Shown one piece after another: positions 11,993 to 19,050 of a DNA stretch of 64,000 nucleotides (within the stretch, counting starts at the first letter, position 1; each line of letters begins with the position of its first letter). A model generated the notes under the pieces. The model saw only the letters and a program-made list of their open reading frames with translations, did not search any database and had not been told where the DNA came from. This DNA is from Alphaproteobacteria bacterium UBA6324 (lineage in GTDB: Bacteria > Pseudomonadota > Alphaproteobacteria > CAAGCB01 > CAG-977): positions 124,001 to 188,000 of the forward strand of contig DJSW01000018.1 of the NCBI GenBank assembly GCA_002439085.1, written 5' to 3'. The position numbers were made by a program, and so were the translations under genes.

Positions 11993-12060
11993 TGAAAATG
12001 GCGTGAGGAAAAATTCAGGCTAGGGAAAAATTATTGTTTTTTACTTTTGGGAGAATGTAA

Positions 12061-12366
12061 ATGGCAAAAGAAGATGAAGTCCGCGAAGCGGCGTATTTTG
12101 TGTGGTTGAACAACGGCTGTCCGGAAGGCGTCGAAATCGATTGCTGGCTGGAAGCGGAAGCGCAGGAAAGCGGCAAAGGCGAATGCCAAGGGGAAGAATG
12201 TTGCTGTTGCTGTTGCGAAGAAGTGCCGGCCGAAGAAGTGAAAGCCGAGGAAAAACCGGCCGCGAAAAAAGCTCCGGCGAAAAAAGCCGCCGCGAAGACC
12301 GAAAAAGCCGAAAAGAAACCGGCCGCGAAGAAAGCTCCGGCGAAAAAAGCCGCCGCGAAAAAATAA
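12061..12366 (+). CDS. DUF2934 protein with hexa-Cys and Lys/Ala tail
   Basis: A 101-aa protein in three parts. Residues 7-35 resemble the DUF2934 domain (REAAYFVWLNNGCPEG, then a conserved Trp and AEA). Residues 36-60 are Glu-rich with six consecutive cysteines at 47-52 plus Cys41, and no signal peptide. Residues 61-101 are a Lys/Ala/Pro tail like bacterial histone-H1-type proteins, built from a 15-residue unit used twice. GGGAGA lies 8 bases before the ATG. It is a single-gene unit with its own strong promoter and a clear terminator, so it is probably well expressed. DNA or polyanion binding by the tail and metal or thiol chemistry at the Cys run are inferences. Confidence 0.85.
   Translation: MAKEDEVREAAYFVWLNNGCPEGVEIDCWLEAEAQESGKGECQGEECCCCCCEEVPAEEVKAEEKPAAKKAPAKKAAAKTEKAEKKPAAKKAPAKKAAAKK
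12253..12360 (+). repeat. 45-base direct repeat encoding the Lys/Ala tail
   Basis: Two near-identical 45-base copies lie at 12253-12297 and 12316-12360, 63 bases apart, differing at two positions that do not change the protein. They encode the repeated unit of the tail and could recombine to change its length. Confidence 0.8.
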
Positions 12367-12381
12367 TTCCGGAAATCCATG

Positions 12382-12418
12382 AAAAACGGCTTTGAGTTTC
12401 GCTCTCAGCCGTTTTTTT
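12382..12418 (+). terminator. intrinsic terminator of the DUF2934 gene
   Basis: An 8-bp stem AAACGGCT / AGCCGTTT, extended by an inner GAG/CTC pairing, is followed by seven T residues. It lies 15 bases after the stop codon. Confidence 0.85.
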
Positions 12419-12457
12419 ATTTGCCGCTCTTTTTTATTTGAAAGAAACAGAAAACCG

Positions 12458-13000
12458 ATGCCGGAAATGTTGCTGCTGTCCTGTTGCGCCCCGTGTTCCT
12501 GCGCCGTGATCGACAAACTGGCGAACGACGGCGCGGACTTCGCCGTTTTGTTTTACAACCCCAACATCACCCCCGCCGCCGAATACGAAAAACGGCGCGC
12601 GGAAAACGAAAAGTTCTGCCGCGAACGCGGGGTCGCGTTCATTTCATTGGAATACGATCCGGAAAACTGGCTGGCCGCGGTCAAGGGATTGGAAAACGAA
12701 CCCGAACGCGGGCGGCGGTGCGCGGTGTGCTTTCATTTCAGGTTGAAACGCGCGATGGAATACGCCAAAGAAAACGGTTTTGCCGCCGTTTCGTCCGTTT
12801 TGGGCGTTTCGCGCTATAAAAATCTGGATCAGGTCAACGCCGCCGCGGCCGAAGCGTCCGAAGAAACGGGCGTCCCCTACGATTTCACCAACTGGCGCAA
12901 AGGCGGGTTGGAACAGGCGCGCCAAAAACTGGTCAAAGACACGGGAATGTACGCGCAAAACTATTGCGGCTGCCCGTTTTCCCGCCGCGGCGCGGACTAA
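12458..13000 (+). CDS. queH: epoxyqueuosine reductase QueH
   Basis: A 180-aa protein of the QueH (DUF208) family, which carries out the last step of queuosine tRNA modification, reducing epoxyqueuosine without cobalamin and replacing QueG. The conserved metal and cluster ligands are present: the Cys9-Cys10 pair in LLSCCAPC, CAVC at 88-91, and a C-terminal CGC near 170-172. The start was placed at MPEMLLLSCC; an in-frame upstream ATG would add 22 residues overlapping the preceding terminator. Its stop overlaps that of rmuC on the other strand (CTAA, 12997-13000). Confidence 0.9.
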   Translation: MPEMLLLSCCAPCSCAVIDKLANDGADFAVLFYNPNITPAAEYEKRRAENEKFCRERGVAFISLEYDPENWLAAVKGLENEPERGRRCAVCFHFRLKRAMEYAKENGFAAVSSVLGVSRYKNLDQVNAAAAEASEETGVPYDFTNWRKGGLEQARQKLVKDTGMYAQNYCGCPFSRRGAD

Positions 13001-14325
13001 ACGTTGCTGTTATCCTCGATCATCGCGGGGTCGTCGATCATTTCGGCGGGAAAGCTTTTGCCCGCTTTCGCCCCCAGATCTTTCATCTTTTGCGCCCAGC
13101 CGATCGCGTTGCCGTTGCCTTCGGACAGTTTTTTCAACGCCTTGTCGTAATTCGTTCGGGCGGAGTTCAACGCTTTGTCGATCCCCTGCATATCTTCGAC
13201 GAAACCGACCAGCTTGTCGTGCAATTTTCCGCCGATTTCCGCGATTTTCTGAACGTTTTTGTTCTGCCGTTCGATCTGCCACAGGTTTTGGACGGTGCGC
13301 AACACCGGCAACAGAGACGACGCCGTCGTCAACGCGATGCGGCTTTGGTACGCGTCGGCGTAAATTTCCGGATCGGCGCTGAGCGCTTCGACATACGCCT
13401 GTTCGACGGGAACGAACATAAAAACGTAATCCAGCCCCTGCGCCTTGATGACGGACTGGTAATCCTTGGCCGCCAATTCCTTGACGTGGTCGCGGATCGC
13501 CTTGACGTGTTCGGCCAGATATTTTTTCCGTTCCTCCGGCGTTTCGGCGCGGACATAGCGCATATAGGCGTTCAGCGACACTTTGCAGTCAACGATCAGC
13601 CGCCGTTTGTCCGGCAGGTTGACGATATAGTCGGGACGTTTGTTGTTGCCGTCGTCGTCCTTGTGGTTTTCCTGCACACAATAGTCGATGCCCTTTTCAA
13701 ATCCGGCGATTTCAAACATCCGTTCCAACTGCGTTTCGCCCCAATCGCCCTGATGTTTCGTGTTGCCTTTCAGCGCGTTCGTCAGGTTCTGCGCGTCTTC
13801 GGACAGCGTTTGGTTCATTTTCAGCAACTGGCTCAGCTGCTGATCCATTTTGCCTTTGTCGCCGGCGTTGATCTGATTGATCTCCTCCATCCGTTTTTTA
13901 AAGGCGTCCAGCTGGTCTTTCAGCGGGGTCAAAATCTGCCCCAGCGATTCCCGCTGATCCTTTTTGAAATCGGCCGACTGCGTTTTCAACAAATCGGCGG
14001 AAACGCTTTTGAATTGCAGGGTCAGGCTTTCCCGCGCGTTTTTCAGCTCTTCCACCTTGTCGTTCAGGTGGCGTTCGTTTTCCCGCATTTGCGTTTCCAG
14101 CGCGGCGGCTCGCGCGGTCAGACGGGTTTTATCCTCGGCCAAGCGGTCTTTTTCGGCTTTTAATTCCGCAACTTGGCTTTGCAAAACCTCCGCCTGCCCC
14201 CGCGTTGCTTTCAACGTTTCGTTTTCCGATGCCAGACAAGCGTTTTTTTTCAACGCGGCGATCAAAAAGACAACGGCGACGGCGCACAGCACCGCGGCGA
14301 TCACGAACAACACCAAAAACAACAT
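12997..14325 (-). CDS. rmuC: DNA recombination protein RmuC
   Basis: A 442-aa protein with one N-terminal membrane helix (about 2-24), a long coiled coil (about 35-190) and a C-terminal RmuC domain of the PD-(D/E)XK nuclease fold. WGETQLERMFE near 210 and RPDYIVNLPD followed by DCKVSL near 255 match the family core. RmuC limits inversions at short inverted repeats and is thought to act as a nuclease anchored at the inner membrane. The start ATG lies two bases after the stop of the upstream lipoprotein gene, so the two form an operon. The 3' end overlaps queH convergently. Confidence 0.92.
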   Translation of the reverse strand: MLFLVLFVIAAVLCAVAVVFLIAALKKNACLASENETLKATRGQAEVLQSQVAELKAEKDRLAEDKTRLTARAAALETQMRENERHLNDKVEELKNARESLTLQFKSVSADLLKTQSADFKKDQRESLGQILTPLKDQLDAFKKRMEEINQINAGDKGKMDQQLSQLLKMNQTLSEDAQNLTNALKGNTKHQGDWGETQLERMFEIAGFEKGIDYCVQENHKDDDGNNKRPDYIVNLPDKRRLIVDCKVSLNAYMRYVRAETPEERKKYLAEHVKAIRDHVKELAAKDYQSVIKAQGLDYVFMFVPVEQAYVEALSADPEIYADAYQSRIALTTASSLLPVLRTVQNLWQIERQNKNVQKIAEIGGKLHDKLVGFVEDMQGIDKALNSARTNYDKALKKLSEGNGNAIGWAQKMKDLGAKAGKSFPAEMIDDPAMIEDNSNV

Positions 14326-14327
14326 AG

Positions 14328-14867
14328 CTACTCCGCCTGTTCAAAAAGTTTTTCCAAAACAACCGTCACCGCCCGCCTGCCGTCCGGCGTTTCATCCGGA
14401 ACGGTCACGCGCGCGCCCCAACGCTGGTACGGAAAGCCGGCCGGCGTTTCCCCTTGCGCGAACGGACACGCGACCGCGCCGACGTAATATTCCCCCGCGG
14501 GCAGACCGGTGAACGTGAACCGGCCGCGTTTATTCGTCCGCACCATGCGGCTGCGGCGCGAAGCTTCGCCGTTCGGGGATTCCAGCATTTCGCCGCCCGT
14601 CCAATACCGGACGAACCATTCCGTCGAATAATCCGTCACGGGGTTCAGCAAGACCGCCTGATCCGGCAGACACCGTTTTTTCCCGTCCGGCACGTTGATG
14701 CAAAAATCGCCCGTGATCCGGCCTTTCCCCTTGACCGCATAGGGTTTGTACTGTTCCGCCTTGAACGCCGCCGTCCGTTTCGCGCCGGCGCGGTCGAACG
14801 GTTGCGCCCCGTCGTCCGAACAACCGGAAATCAGGACGAGCAGAACAAGGGGAAAAAGCTTTTTCAT
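14328..14867 (-). CDS. lipoprotein with Cna-B-like domain
   Basis: A 179-aa exported lipoprotein. The start at 14867 has AAGGA 8 bases upstream; an ATG seven codons earlier lacks a ribosome site. The signal peptide MKKLFPLVLLVLISGC ends in a lipobox with Cys16. Near the C-terminus, RGRFTFTGLPAGEYYVG matches the beta-sandwich motif of carboxypeptidase-regulatory or Cna-B-like domains. The Asp-Asp after the Cys (SGCSDDG) would, by the E. coli +2 rule, favour retention in the inner membrane, though that rule is not established here. The function is unknown. It lies upstream of rmuC with a 2-base gap and divergent to the Sel1 gene. Confidence 0.8.
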   Translation of the reverse strand: MKKLFPLVLLVLISGCSDDGAQPFDRAGAKRTAAFKAEQYKPYAVKGKGRITGDFCINVPDGKKRCLPDQAVLLNPVTDYSTEWFVRYWTGGEMLESPNGEASRRSRMVRTNKRGRFTFTGLPAGEYYVGAVACPFAQGETPAGFPYQRWGARVTVPDETPDGRRAVTVVLEKLFEQAE

Positions 14868-14921
14868 CGAAACGATCCTTTTTTTCAACCGGAAAAAGCA
14901 TTAGAAATCTTTTTTTATATT

Positions 14922-14949
14922 TTGTCAATTCCGCGGGTTCATATATACT
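14922..14949 (+). promoter_or_regulatory. promoter of the Sel1 / Cys-rich pair
   Basis: TTGTCA (14922-14927), a 16-base spacer and TATACT (14944-14949), 28 bases before the Sel1 gene start. Confidence 0.55.
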
Positions 14950-14977
14950 GCCCTTGACCGGTTGCGAAAGGACAGGC

Positions 14978-16123
14978 ATGAAACGTTTTCTTTTGATTTT
15001 ATTTTTCGCCGTTTCGACGGTGACGGCCGCGAACGCCGCGCCGAAACCGAAAAAGGCCGCCGCGTCGACGGCCGCCGACGTTGAAAGGAAAAGGAACGAG
15101 GCCGACTTTCTGGCCGCCGAAAGCCGTTTGTACCGCATGGACGCGGCGAACGCCCTGCCCGAATTGACGCGGCTGTGCAACGCGGATTACCTGCGGGCGT
15201 GTTCGCTGCTGGGGTTCGGGTATTACTCCGGCCGCTACGGCGTCCCTCAAAACACGGCAAAGGGCGTCGAATGGTACGAAAAGTGCGCGGAAAAGGAAAA
15301 GAACTTTTTCTGCCACAAAGAGCTGGGGCGCATTTACTACCGCACCGGCGATTACGGCAAAGCCCTGACATATTATAAAAAGGGCGCGCTGGGCGGCGAT
15401 CCGGATGCGCAATACTGGCTGGGACGCCTGTATATGGACGGCAAAGGGGTGAACGCGGATTACGAAAAATCCCTGAAATGGATGCGCAAGGCCGCGCACG
15501 CGAAAAAATCCCCCAACAAAGCCGCCCGCTGTGCTTTGGTGGAAATGTCGTATTTCGGCATCGGAATGCGGCGCAGCGTCAAGGACACGAAATACTGGCT
15601 GAAACTGTGCGACAATCCTTTCGTCCGTTCGCTGATGACCTTGTACGGCCACGGAACGCAAAAAAACAAGGACGAGGCCAAGCGGATATTGACCCGCGCC
15701 GGATTGAAAGAGGCGCTGGCTGATTGGAACGACCTGAACGGCCAATCCCGCCCGTCCGTCGGATTGAAAACCGTCCGCGATCAGGCCGTGCCGGAAGATT
15801 GCTTGAAAAACAAACCCGTCGTCGGCCGAAAAAACGCGAAAATATCCACCTATGCCGTTAAAGTGTTCGACCCCGATTTTTACCGCAGTTTCGACGTTCA
15901 CGACGGCTATGTCGAAAAATCGGGCATCGGCGACCAGACGTTCGAGGCGTGCGGCACCACTTTTTATATGACGGTCGAGCAAAAACGCCTGCTGACCAAA
16001 GCGTTGAAAAACAGAGATGTCATCAAAATCGGCCGCTATGTCAACGCCTGTCTGGGCGCCGAAGTGACCGGCGTGTGCGATTTGAACCTGACGTGGCGCG
16101 AACAAAGCGACGAGGAGGAATAA
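14978..16123 (+). CDS. secreted Sel1-repeat protein
   Basis: A 381-aa exported protein. The signal peptide is about residues 1-20 and ends in ANAAP. Residues of about 45-235 hold Sel1-like repeats, seen as LLGFGYYSG, LGRIYYRTGDYGKALTYYKKGA, WLGRLYMDGKGV and MSYFGIGM, a TPR-like solenoid used for protein contacts. The remaining 140 residues contain paired cysteines and match nothing I recognise. The start at 14978 has AAAGGA 7 bases upstream and gives a clean signal peptide; an ATG 24 bases earlier would spoil it. The stop overlaps the start of the Cys-rich gene in TAATG with GGAGGA before it, so the two are coupled and may act together in the periplasm. Confidence 0.85.
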   Translation: MKRFLLILFFAVSTVTAANAAPKPKKAAASTAADVERKRNEADFLAAESRLYRMDAANALPELTRLCNADYLRACSLLGFGYYSGRYGVPQNTAKGVEWYEKCAEKEKNFFCHKELGRIYYRTGDYGKALTYYKKGALGGDPDAQYWLGRLYMDGKGVNADYEKSLKWMRKAAHAKKSPNKAARCALVEMSYFGIGMRRSVKDTKYWLKLCDNPFVRSLMTLYGHGTQKNKDEAKRILTRAGLKEALADWNDLNGQSRPSVGLKTVRDQAVPEDCLKNKPVVGRKNAKISTYAVKVFDPDFYRSFDVHDGYVEKSGIGDQTFEACGTTFYMTVEQKRLLTKALKNRDVIKIGRYVNACLGAEVTGVCDLNLTWREQSDEEE

Positions 16124-16998
16124 TGAAAAAGCTGCTTTTCCTCTTGTTTCTGACCGTTTTTTGCGAACCGGCGCTGGCCGCCTACCGCTACACCTACATC
16201 CCCAAAACATCGTCGCCGACGATTTACAATTTTCTGTACCGCAAACGCGAAAAATGCCAGATCGGGGAAAAACGCGACTATCCCAAACAGGTCGGCGTCT
16301 GCGCCTCCTGCCCCGAAGGGACGGCCTATCTGATCGACGGCGTTAAAAACAAGGCGTTCTGTTTCAAATGTCCGGCGGGAACGCTGCTGGTGTCCCGCGC
16401 GGGCTATCCGATGTGCCTGTCGAACCACCCCGTCGTCAACGGCGCGGCGCGCAAACCGGACGGGTCGGACGTGTCGGGCGAGGATTTGGAACGTATGGCT
16501 TTGCGGTTGGGCGCGGATTACAAAACCAATCTGCCGACCGCTCCGCAACCGCCGGAAAAAACGTATCATAACAAAGAGGCGCTGCAAAACGTCTGCCCGT
16601 CCGCCTATCCCGACGATGAAAAGGCGCAAAAGCAGATCGACATCTGCCGCCGGTTGGCCGCGCAGAACGATTTTCTCTGCCCCTATGTCGAAAAAAACGC
16701 CGACGGGAAATGGATATGCCGCGCCTGTCCGAAAAACGCGCCGTATAAAAACAAACAGGGCGGATGTTTCACCTGCCCGTTCGGCGAAGAAATGACCGAG
16801 CTGGAGGACGGGACGCCCGTTTGCGCCTCCGCCGCCCCCGCGCCGAAGAAAAAGGCGGCGGTGAAAAAAGCGGCCGCGAAAAAGACAAGCGTGAAGAAAT
16901 CAAACGCGAAAAAGGCCGTGAAAAAACAGCCCGCCGCAAAGAAAGCTCCGGCGAAAGCCGCCGCGAAACCGAAAAAAGCCGTTAAGAAAAAAGGTTAA
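16123..16998 (+). CDS. secreted Cys-rich protein with Lys/Ala tail
   Basis: A 291-aa exported protein with a signal peptide (1-19, ending ALAA). Two cysteine clusters follow: Cys 45, 60, 63, 80, 83 and 98, and a second at about 158-234, each with CxxCP units such as CASCPEG, CFKCPAG, CRACPKN and CFTCPFG. The spacing recalls eukaryote-like growth-factor-receptor Cys-rich modules. The last 50 residues (242-291) are Lys/Ala rich. The start ATG overlaps the stop of the Sel1 gene. Disulfide bonding in the periplasm and binding of the cationic tail to an anionic surface polymer are inference. The stop overlaps the trmJ stop on the opposite strand. Confidence 0.85.
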   Translation: MKKLLFLLFLTVFCEPALAAYRYTYIPKTSSPTIYNFLYRKREKCQIGEKRDYPKQVGVCASCPEGTAYLIDGVKNKAFCFKCPAGTLLVSRAGYPMCLSNHPVVNGAARKPDGSDVSGEDLERMALRLGADYKTNLPTAPQPPEKTYHNKEALQNVCPSAYPDDEKAQKQIDICRRLAAQNDFLCPYVEKNADGKWICRACPKNAPYKNKQGGCFTCPFGEEMTELEDGTPVCASAAPAPKKKAAVKKAAAKKTSVKKSNAKKAVKKQPAAKKAPAKAAAKPKKAVKKKG

Positions 16999-17735
16999 TC
17001 GCGCCACGTCAAATCGACGATCACGCCGTGCAGGGTGCGCACGTCCTGCGATGTCAATTCCGCCCGCATGAAAATGTTGCGCAGGTTGCGCATCATGCGC
17101 GGCCGCTTTTCGGGGGATTTGAAATAACCGGCCTTGTCCAGCTCTTGTTCCAAATGCGCGAACAGGTGTTCCGTTTCATCCTTGTTCGCCGGTTCGGTGT
17201 TCGGCATGGCCATCACGCGGTCGGGCGTCGCGTCGGACAGACGGAAAATCTCGTATCCGGCCAACAGCACCGCCTGCGCCAAATTCAGCGAACAATGCTT
17301 CGGGTTCAGCGGAATGTTCACGATCATGTCGGCATAGGCCAGATCGTCGTTTTCCAACCCCGTCCGTTCGGGACCGAACATCACCCCGCATTTCACGCCG
17401 CCGGCCGCGAAAGCGTTGATTTCGCGCGCCATGCCCTGCCCCGTCAGAACGGGCTTGATCATATCGCGCGGCCGTCCGGTCGTCGCGTAAACCTTTTGCA
17501 AATCGGCCACGGCGTCGGCCACGCACGAAAAAACCTTGGCGTTGTGCAAAATTTCATCCGCACCGGAAGACGCCGCGATTGCGCGATCGCACAGATGATC
17601 CTCGTCCGGATCAACCAGCCGCATTTCATCCACGCAACAATTCATCATCGCGCGCGCCGCCGTCCCGACGTTTTCCGCCAACTGCGGACGCACCAGAATA
17701 AAGACGGGCTTCACGCCCCGTTCAGCGGTTGTCAT
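16995..17735 (-). CDS. trmJ: tRNA 2'-O-methyltransferase (TrmJ family)
   Basis: A 246-aa SPOUT-fold RNA methyltransferase that uses S-adenosylmethionine to methylate the ribose of nucleotide 32 in tRNAs. The N-terminal VRPQLAENVGTAARAM, GVMFGPERTGLEND and the knot motif IPLNPKHCSLNLAQAV are typical of TrmJ/LasT; the last holds the conserved Asn-Leu-Ala. The ATG overlaps the stop of the upstream secreted-protein gene by ATGA. The 3' end overlaps the Cys-rich gene at TTAA. Confidence 0.92.
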   Translation of the reverse strand: MTTAERGVKPVFILVRPQLAENVGTAARAMMNCCVDEMRLVDPDEDHLCDRAIAASSGADEILHNAKVFSCVADAVADLQKVYATTGRPRDMIKPVLTGQGMAREINAFAAGGVKCGVMFGPERTGLENDDLAYADMIVNIPLNPKHCSLNLAQAVLLAGYEIFRLSDATPDRVMAMPNTEPANKDETEHLFAHLEQELDKAGYFKSPEKRPRMMRNLRNIFMRAELTSQDVRTLHGVIVDLTWRD

Positions 17736-18313
17736 TTGACGATTCTTCCCCGTTTTTTCTGTTTCGCGGCCGGCGACATCATCTGTTTCTGATTTTCCAG
17801 AATATCCTTGAACCGTATCCCCAGCGTCGTTTCGGCCTCTTTGATCGCGGAACGGCGCACGCGGGCGATGTCCTCTTTGCTTTCGACTTTCGCGGGCGGG
17901 ATTTTCTGAAACGCCTCGTCCATCAATTTCGACGCGTTCGCCGGATTTTGCTTGATATTCTTTTCCAAATCGGCAGGCAGTTCGATCCCTTGGCCGCGCA
18001 TGACGGCGATCGCCTGCAATGCCTGTTCCGTCGTCAGGAAAAAGTCGAACCGGTTGTCCGCGTCGTACAGCGTCTGGGCGGACACGGCGTCCATTCCGTC
18101 GGGAACCGCCTGCAACTCCAAAAAATCCTCGATCGTCAGGGAACCGATGTCCTGAATTTTGTCACCGGCTTTGACGTTCAATTTTTCCAGCCCCTCTTTT
18201 TTATCGCGCGCCGTCGCGATCCGGTCGGCGGCGGCGGAAATGCTTTCGGCCGCATAAACGGGCGCGGCCGCGTTCGCCAGACAGGCGATCAGGAAAAACA
18301 GAAAAAAGCGCAT
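17732..18313 (-). CDS. secreted hypothetical protein, helical
   Basis: A 193-aa protein with a signal peptide (about 1-21, ending VYAA) and no known domain. The start at 18313 has GGAGG 7 bases upstream; an ATG 33 bases earlier gives a poor signal peptide. The mature part looks all-helical. Its C-terminal half (GIELPADLEKNIKQNP, later AETTLGIRFKDIL) resembles the protein encoded at 19051-19653, suggesting paralogues. The last residues are basic. It is coupled to trmJ by a 4-base overlap. No function can be assigned. Confidence 0.7.
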   Translation of the reverse strand: MRFFLFFLIACLANAAAPVYAAESISAAADRIATARDKKEGLEKLNVKAGDKIQDIGSLTIEDFLELQAVPDGMDAVSAQTLYDADNRFDFFLTTEQALQAIAVMRGQGIELPADLEKNIKQNPANASKLMDEAFQKIPPAKVESKEDIARVRRSAIKEAETTLGIRFKDILENQKQMMSPAAKQKKRGRIVK

Positions 18314-18369
18314 TGCGGAACCTCCGTCGGAAAATGTAATTTTCAATATACCCCAAACGCGTTTTTTTT

Positions 18370-18387
18370 GCGACAGAAAAGTGTCGC
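18370..18387. promoter_or_regulatory. inverted repeat GCGACA-N6-TGTCGC
   Basis: A perfect 6-bp inverted repeat with a 6-base spacer in the divergent region between two uncharacterised genes. It could be an operator; it lacks a T tract in the direction of either upstream gene. Confidence 0.35.
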
Positions 18388-18414
18388 CGCGCGCCTTATA
18401 TCTCTTTTCCCGTC

Positions 18415-18443
18415 TTTAACAAGGCGCGATAACGGCGTATCAT
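18415..18443 (+). promoter_or_regulatory. possible promoter of the small membrane protein gene
   Basis: TTTAAC (18415-18420), a 17-base spacer and TATCAT (18438-18443), 31 bases before the ATG. The -35 is weak. Confidence 0.4.
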
Positions 18444-18474
18444 ATAAATGAATTATGTTCGACAGGAGGTTAAA

Positions 18475-18978
18475 ATGCCAGATTCCTTTTCAGATTTTTC
18501 CAAACCGCAATCCCTTTTGACACTTTTGGTCTGCGCGGCCGCCGCCGTTCTGTTCGCTTTTGTGACCGGCGAATGTTGGCCGAGAATCCAATACGCCGGC
18601 GATCCGCTGAATTTTCCGATGTCGGCATCTGTTTTTTACGCATTCTGCCTGATCGCCTATCTGGCGCAGGGCGCGGCGTTCGTGTTGATCGCGCGGCATC
18701 CGCAAAAACTGACGTTCGATTTGGGCGTCATGTTGTTCGGGGCGCAGTTTGTCACCGGCCTGTTGTGGCTGGGCGTCTTTTTCGGGCTGGAGCTGTTCGG
18801 AACCGCGCTGGCGGTCATCCTTGTCACGCTGTTGCTGCTGTTCGCGACCTTTGCCGCGTTCAAACCGATCAATTTCAAAGCCGCCTGCCTGCTGGCGCCT
18901 TACGGCTGCCTGATCGCGTTCGCCGGATTTTTGAACATCTGGTTTTTCCTCGGCCGTCAGGTTTTCGACGCGGCGTGA
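18475..18978 (+). CDS. small integral membrane protein
   Basis: A 167-aa protein with four to five predicted membrane helices (about 16-34, 50-70, 82-106, 108-126 and 135-158) and short loops. The start at 18475 is set by an AGGAGG 6 bases upstream. No motif identifies a family. It is a single-gene unit with its own candidate promoter and a shared terminator downstream. Transport or envelope function is possible but unsupported. Confidence 0.7.
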   Translation: MPDSFSDFSKPQSLLTLLVCAAAAVLFAFVTGECWPRIQYAGDPLNFPMSASVFYAFCLIAYLAQGAAFVLIARHPQKLTFDLGVMLFGAQFVTGLLWLGVFFGLELFGTALAVILVTLLLLFATFAAFKPINFKAACLLAPYGCLIAFAGFLNIWFFLGRQVFDAA

Positions 18979-19001
18979 AAAGCGTCCCGCGAAAGACAAC
19001 G

Positions 19002-19037
19002 AAAAACGGGAAGGTTTTGAACCTCCCCGTTTTTTTA
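19002..19037. terminator. bidirectional intrinsic terminator
   Basis: A 14-bp stem (AAAACGGGAAGGTT / AACCTCCCCGTTTT) with one imperfect pair and a 3-4 base loop. It has a T run on the plus strand and an A run before it that gives a T run on the minus strand. It serves both the membrane-protein gene (plus) and the secreted-protein gene ending at 19051 (minus). Confidence 0.85.
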
Positions 19038-19050
19038 ATTCTCCGGCGTT

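Noticed and set aside
12253..12360. Direct repeats considered as a CRISPR array
   Set aside because: Only two copies, both in coding frame within a Lys/Ala tail, with no spacers or cas genes.
12031..12516. Minus-strand frames rich in Phe/Gly/Arg opposite the DUF2934 gene
   Set aside because: They are the complement of the Lys/Ala repeat. The plus strand has a promoter, ribosome site, domain and terminator.
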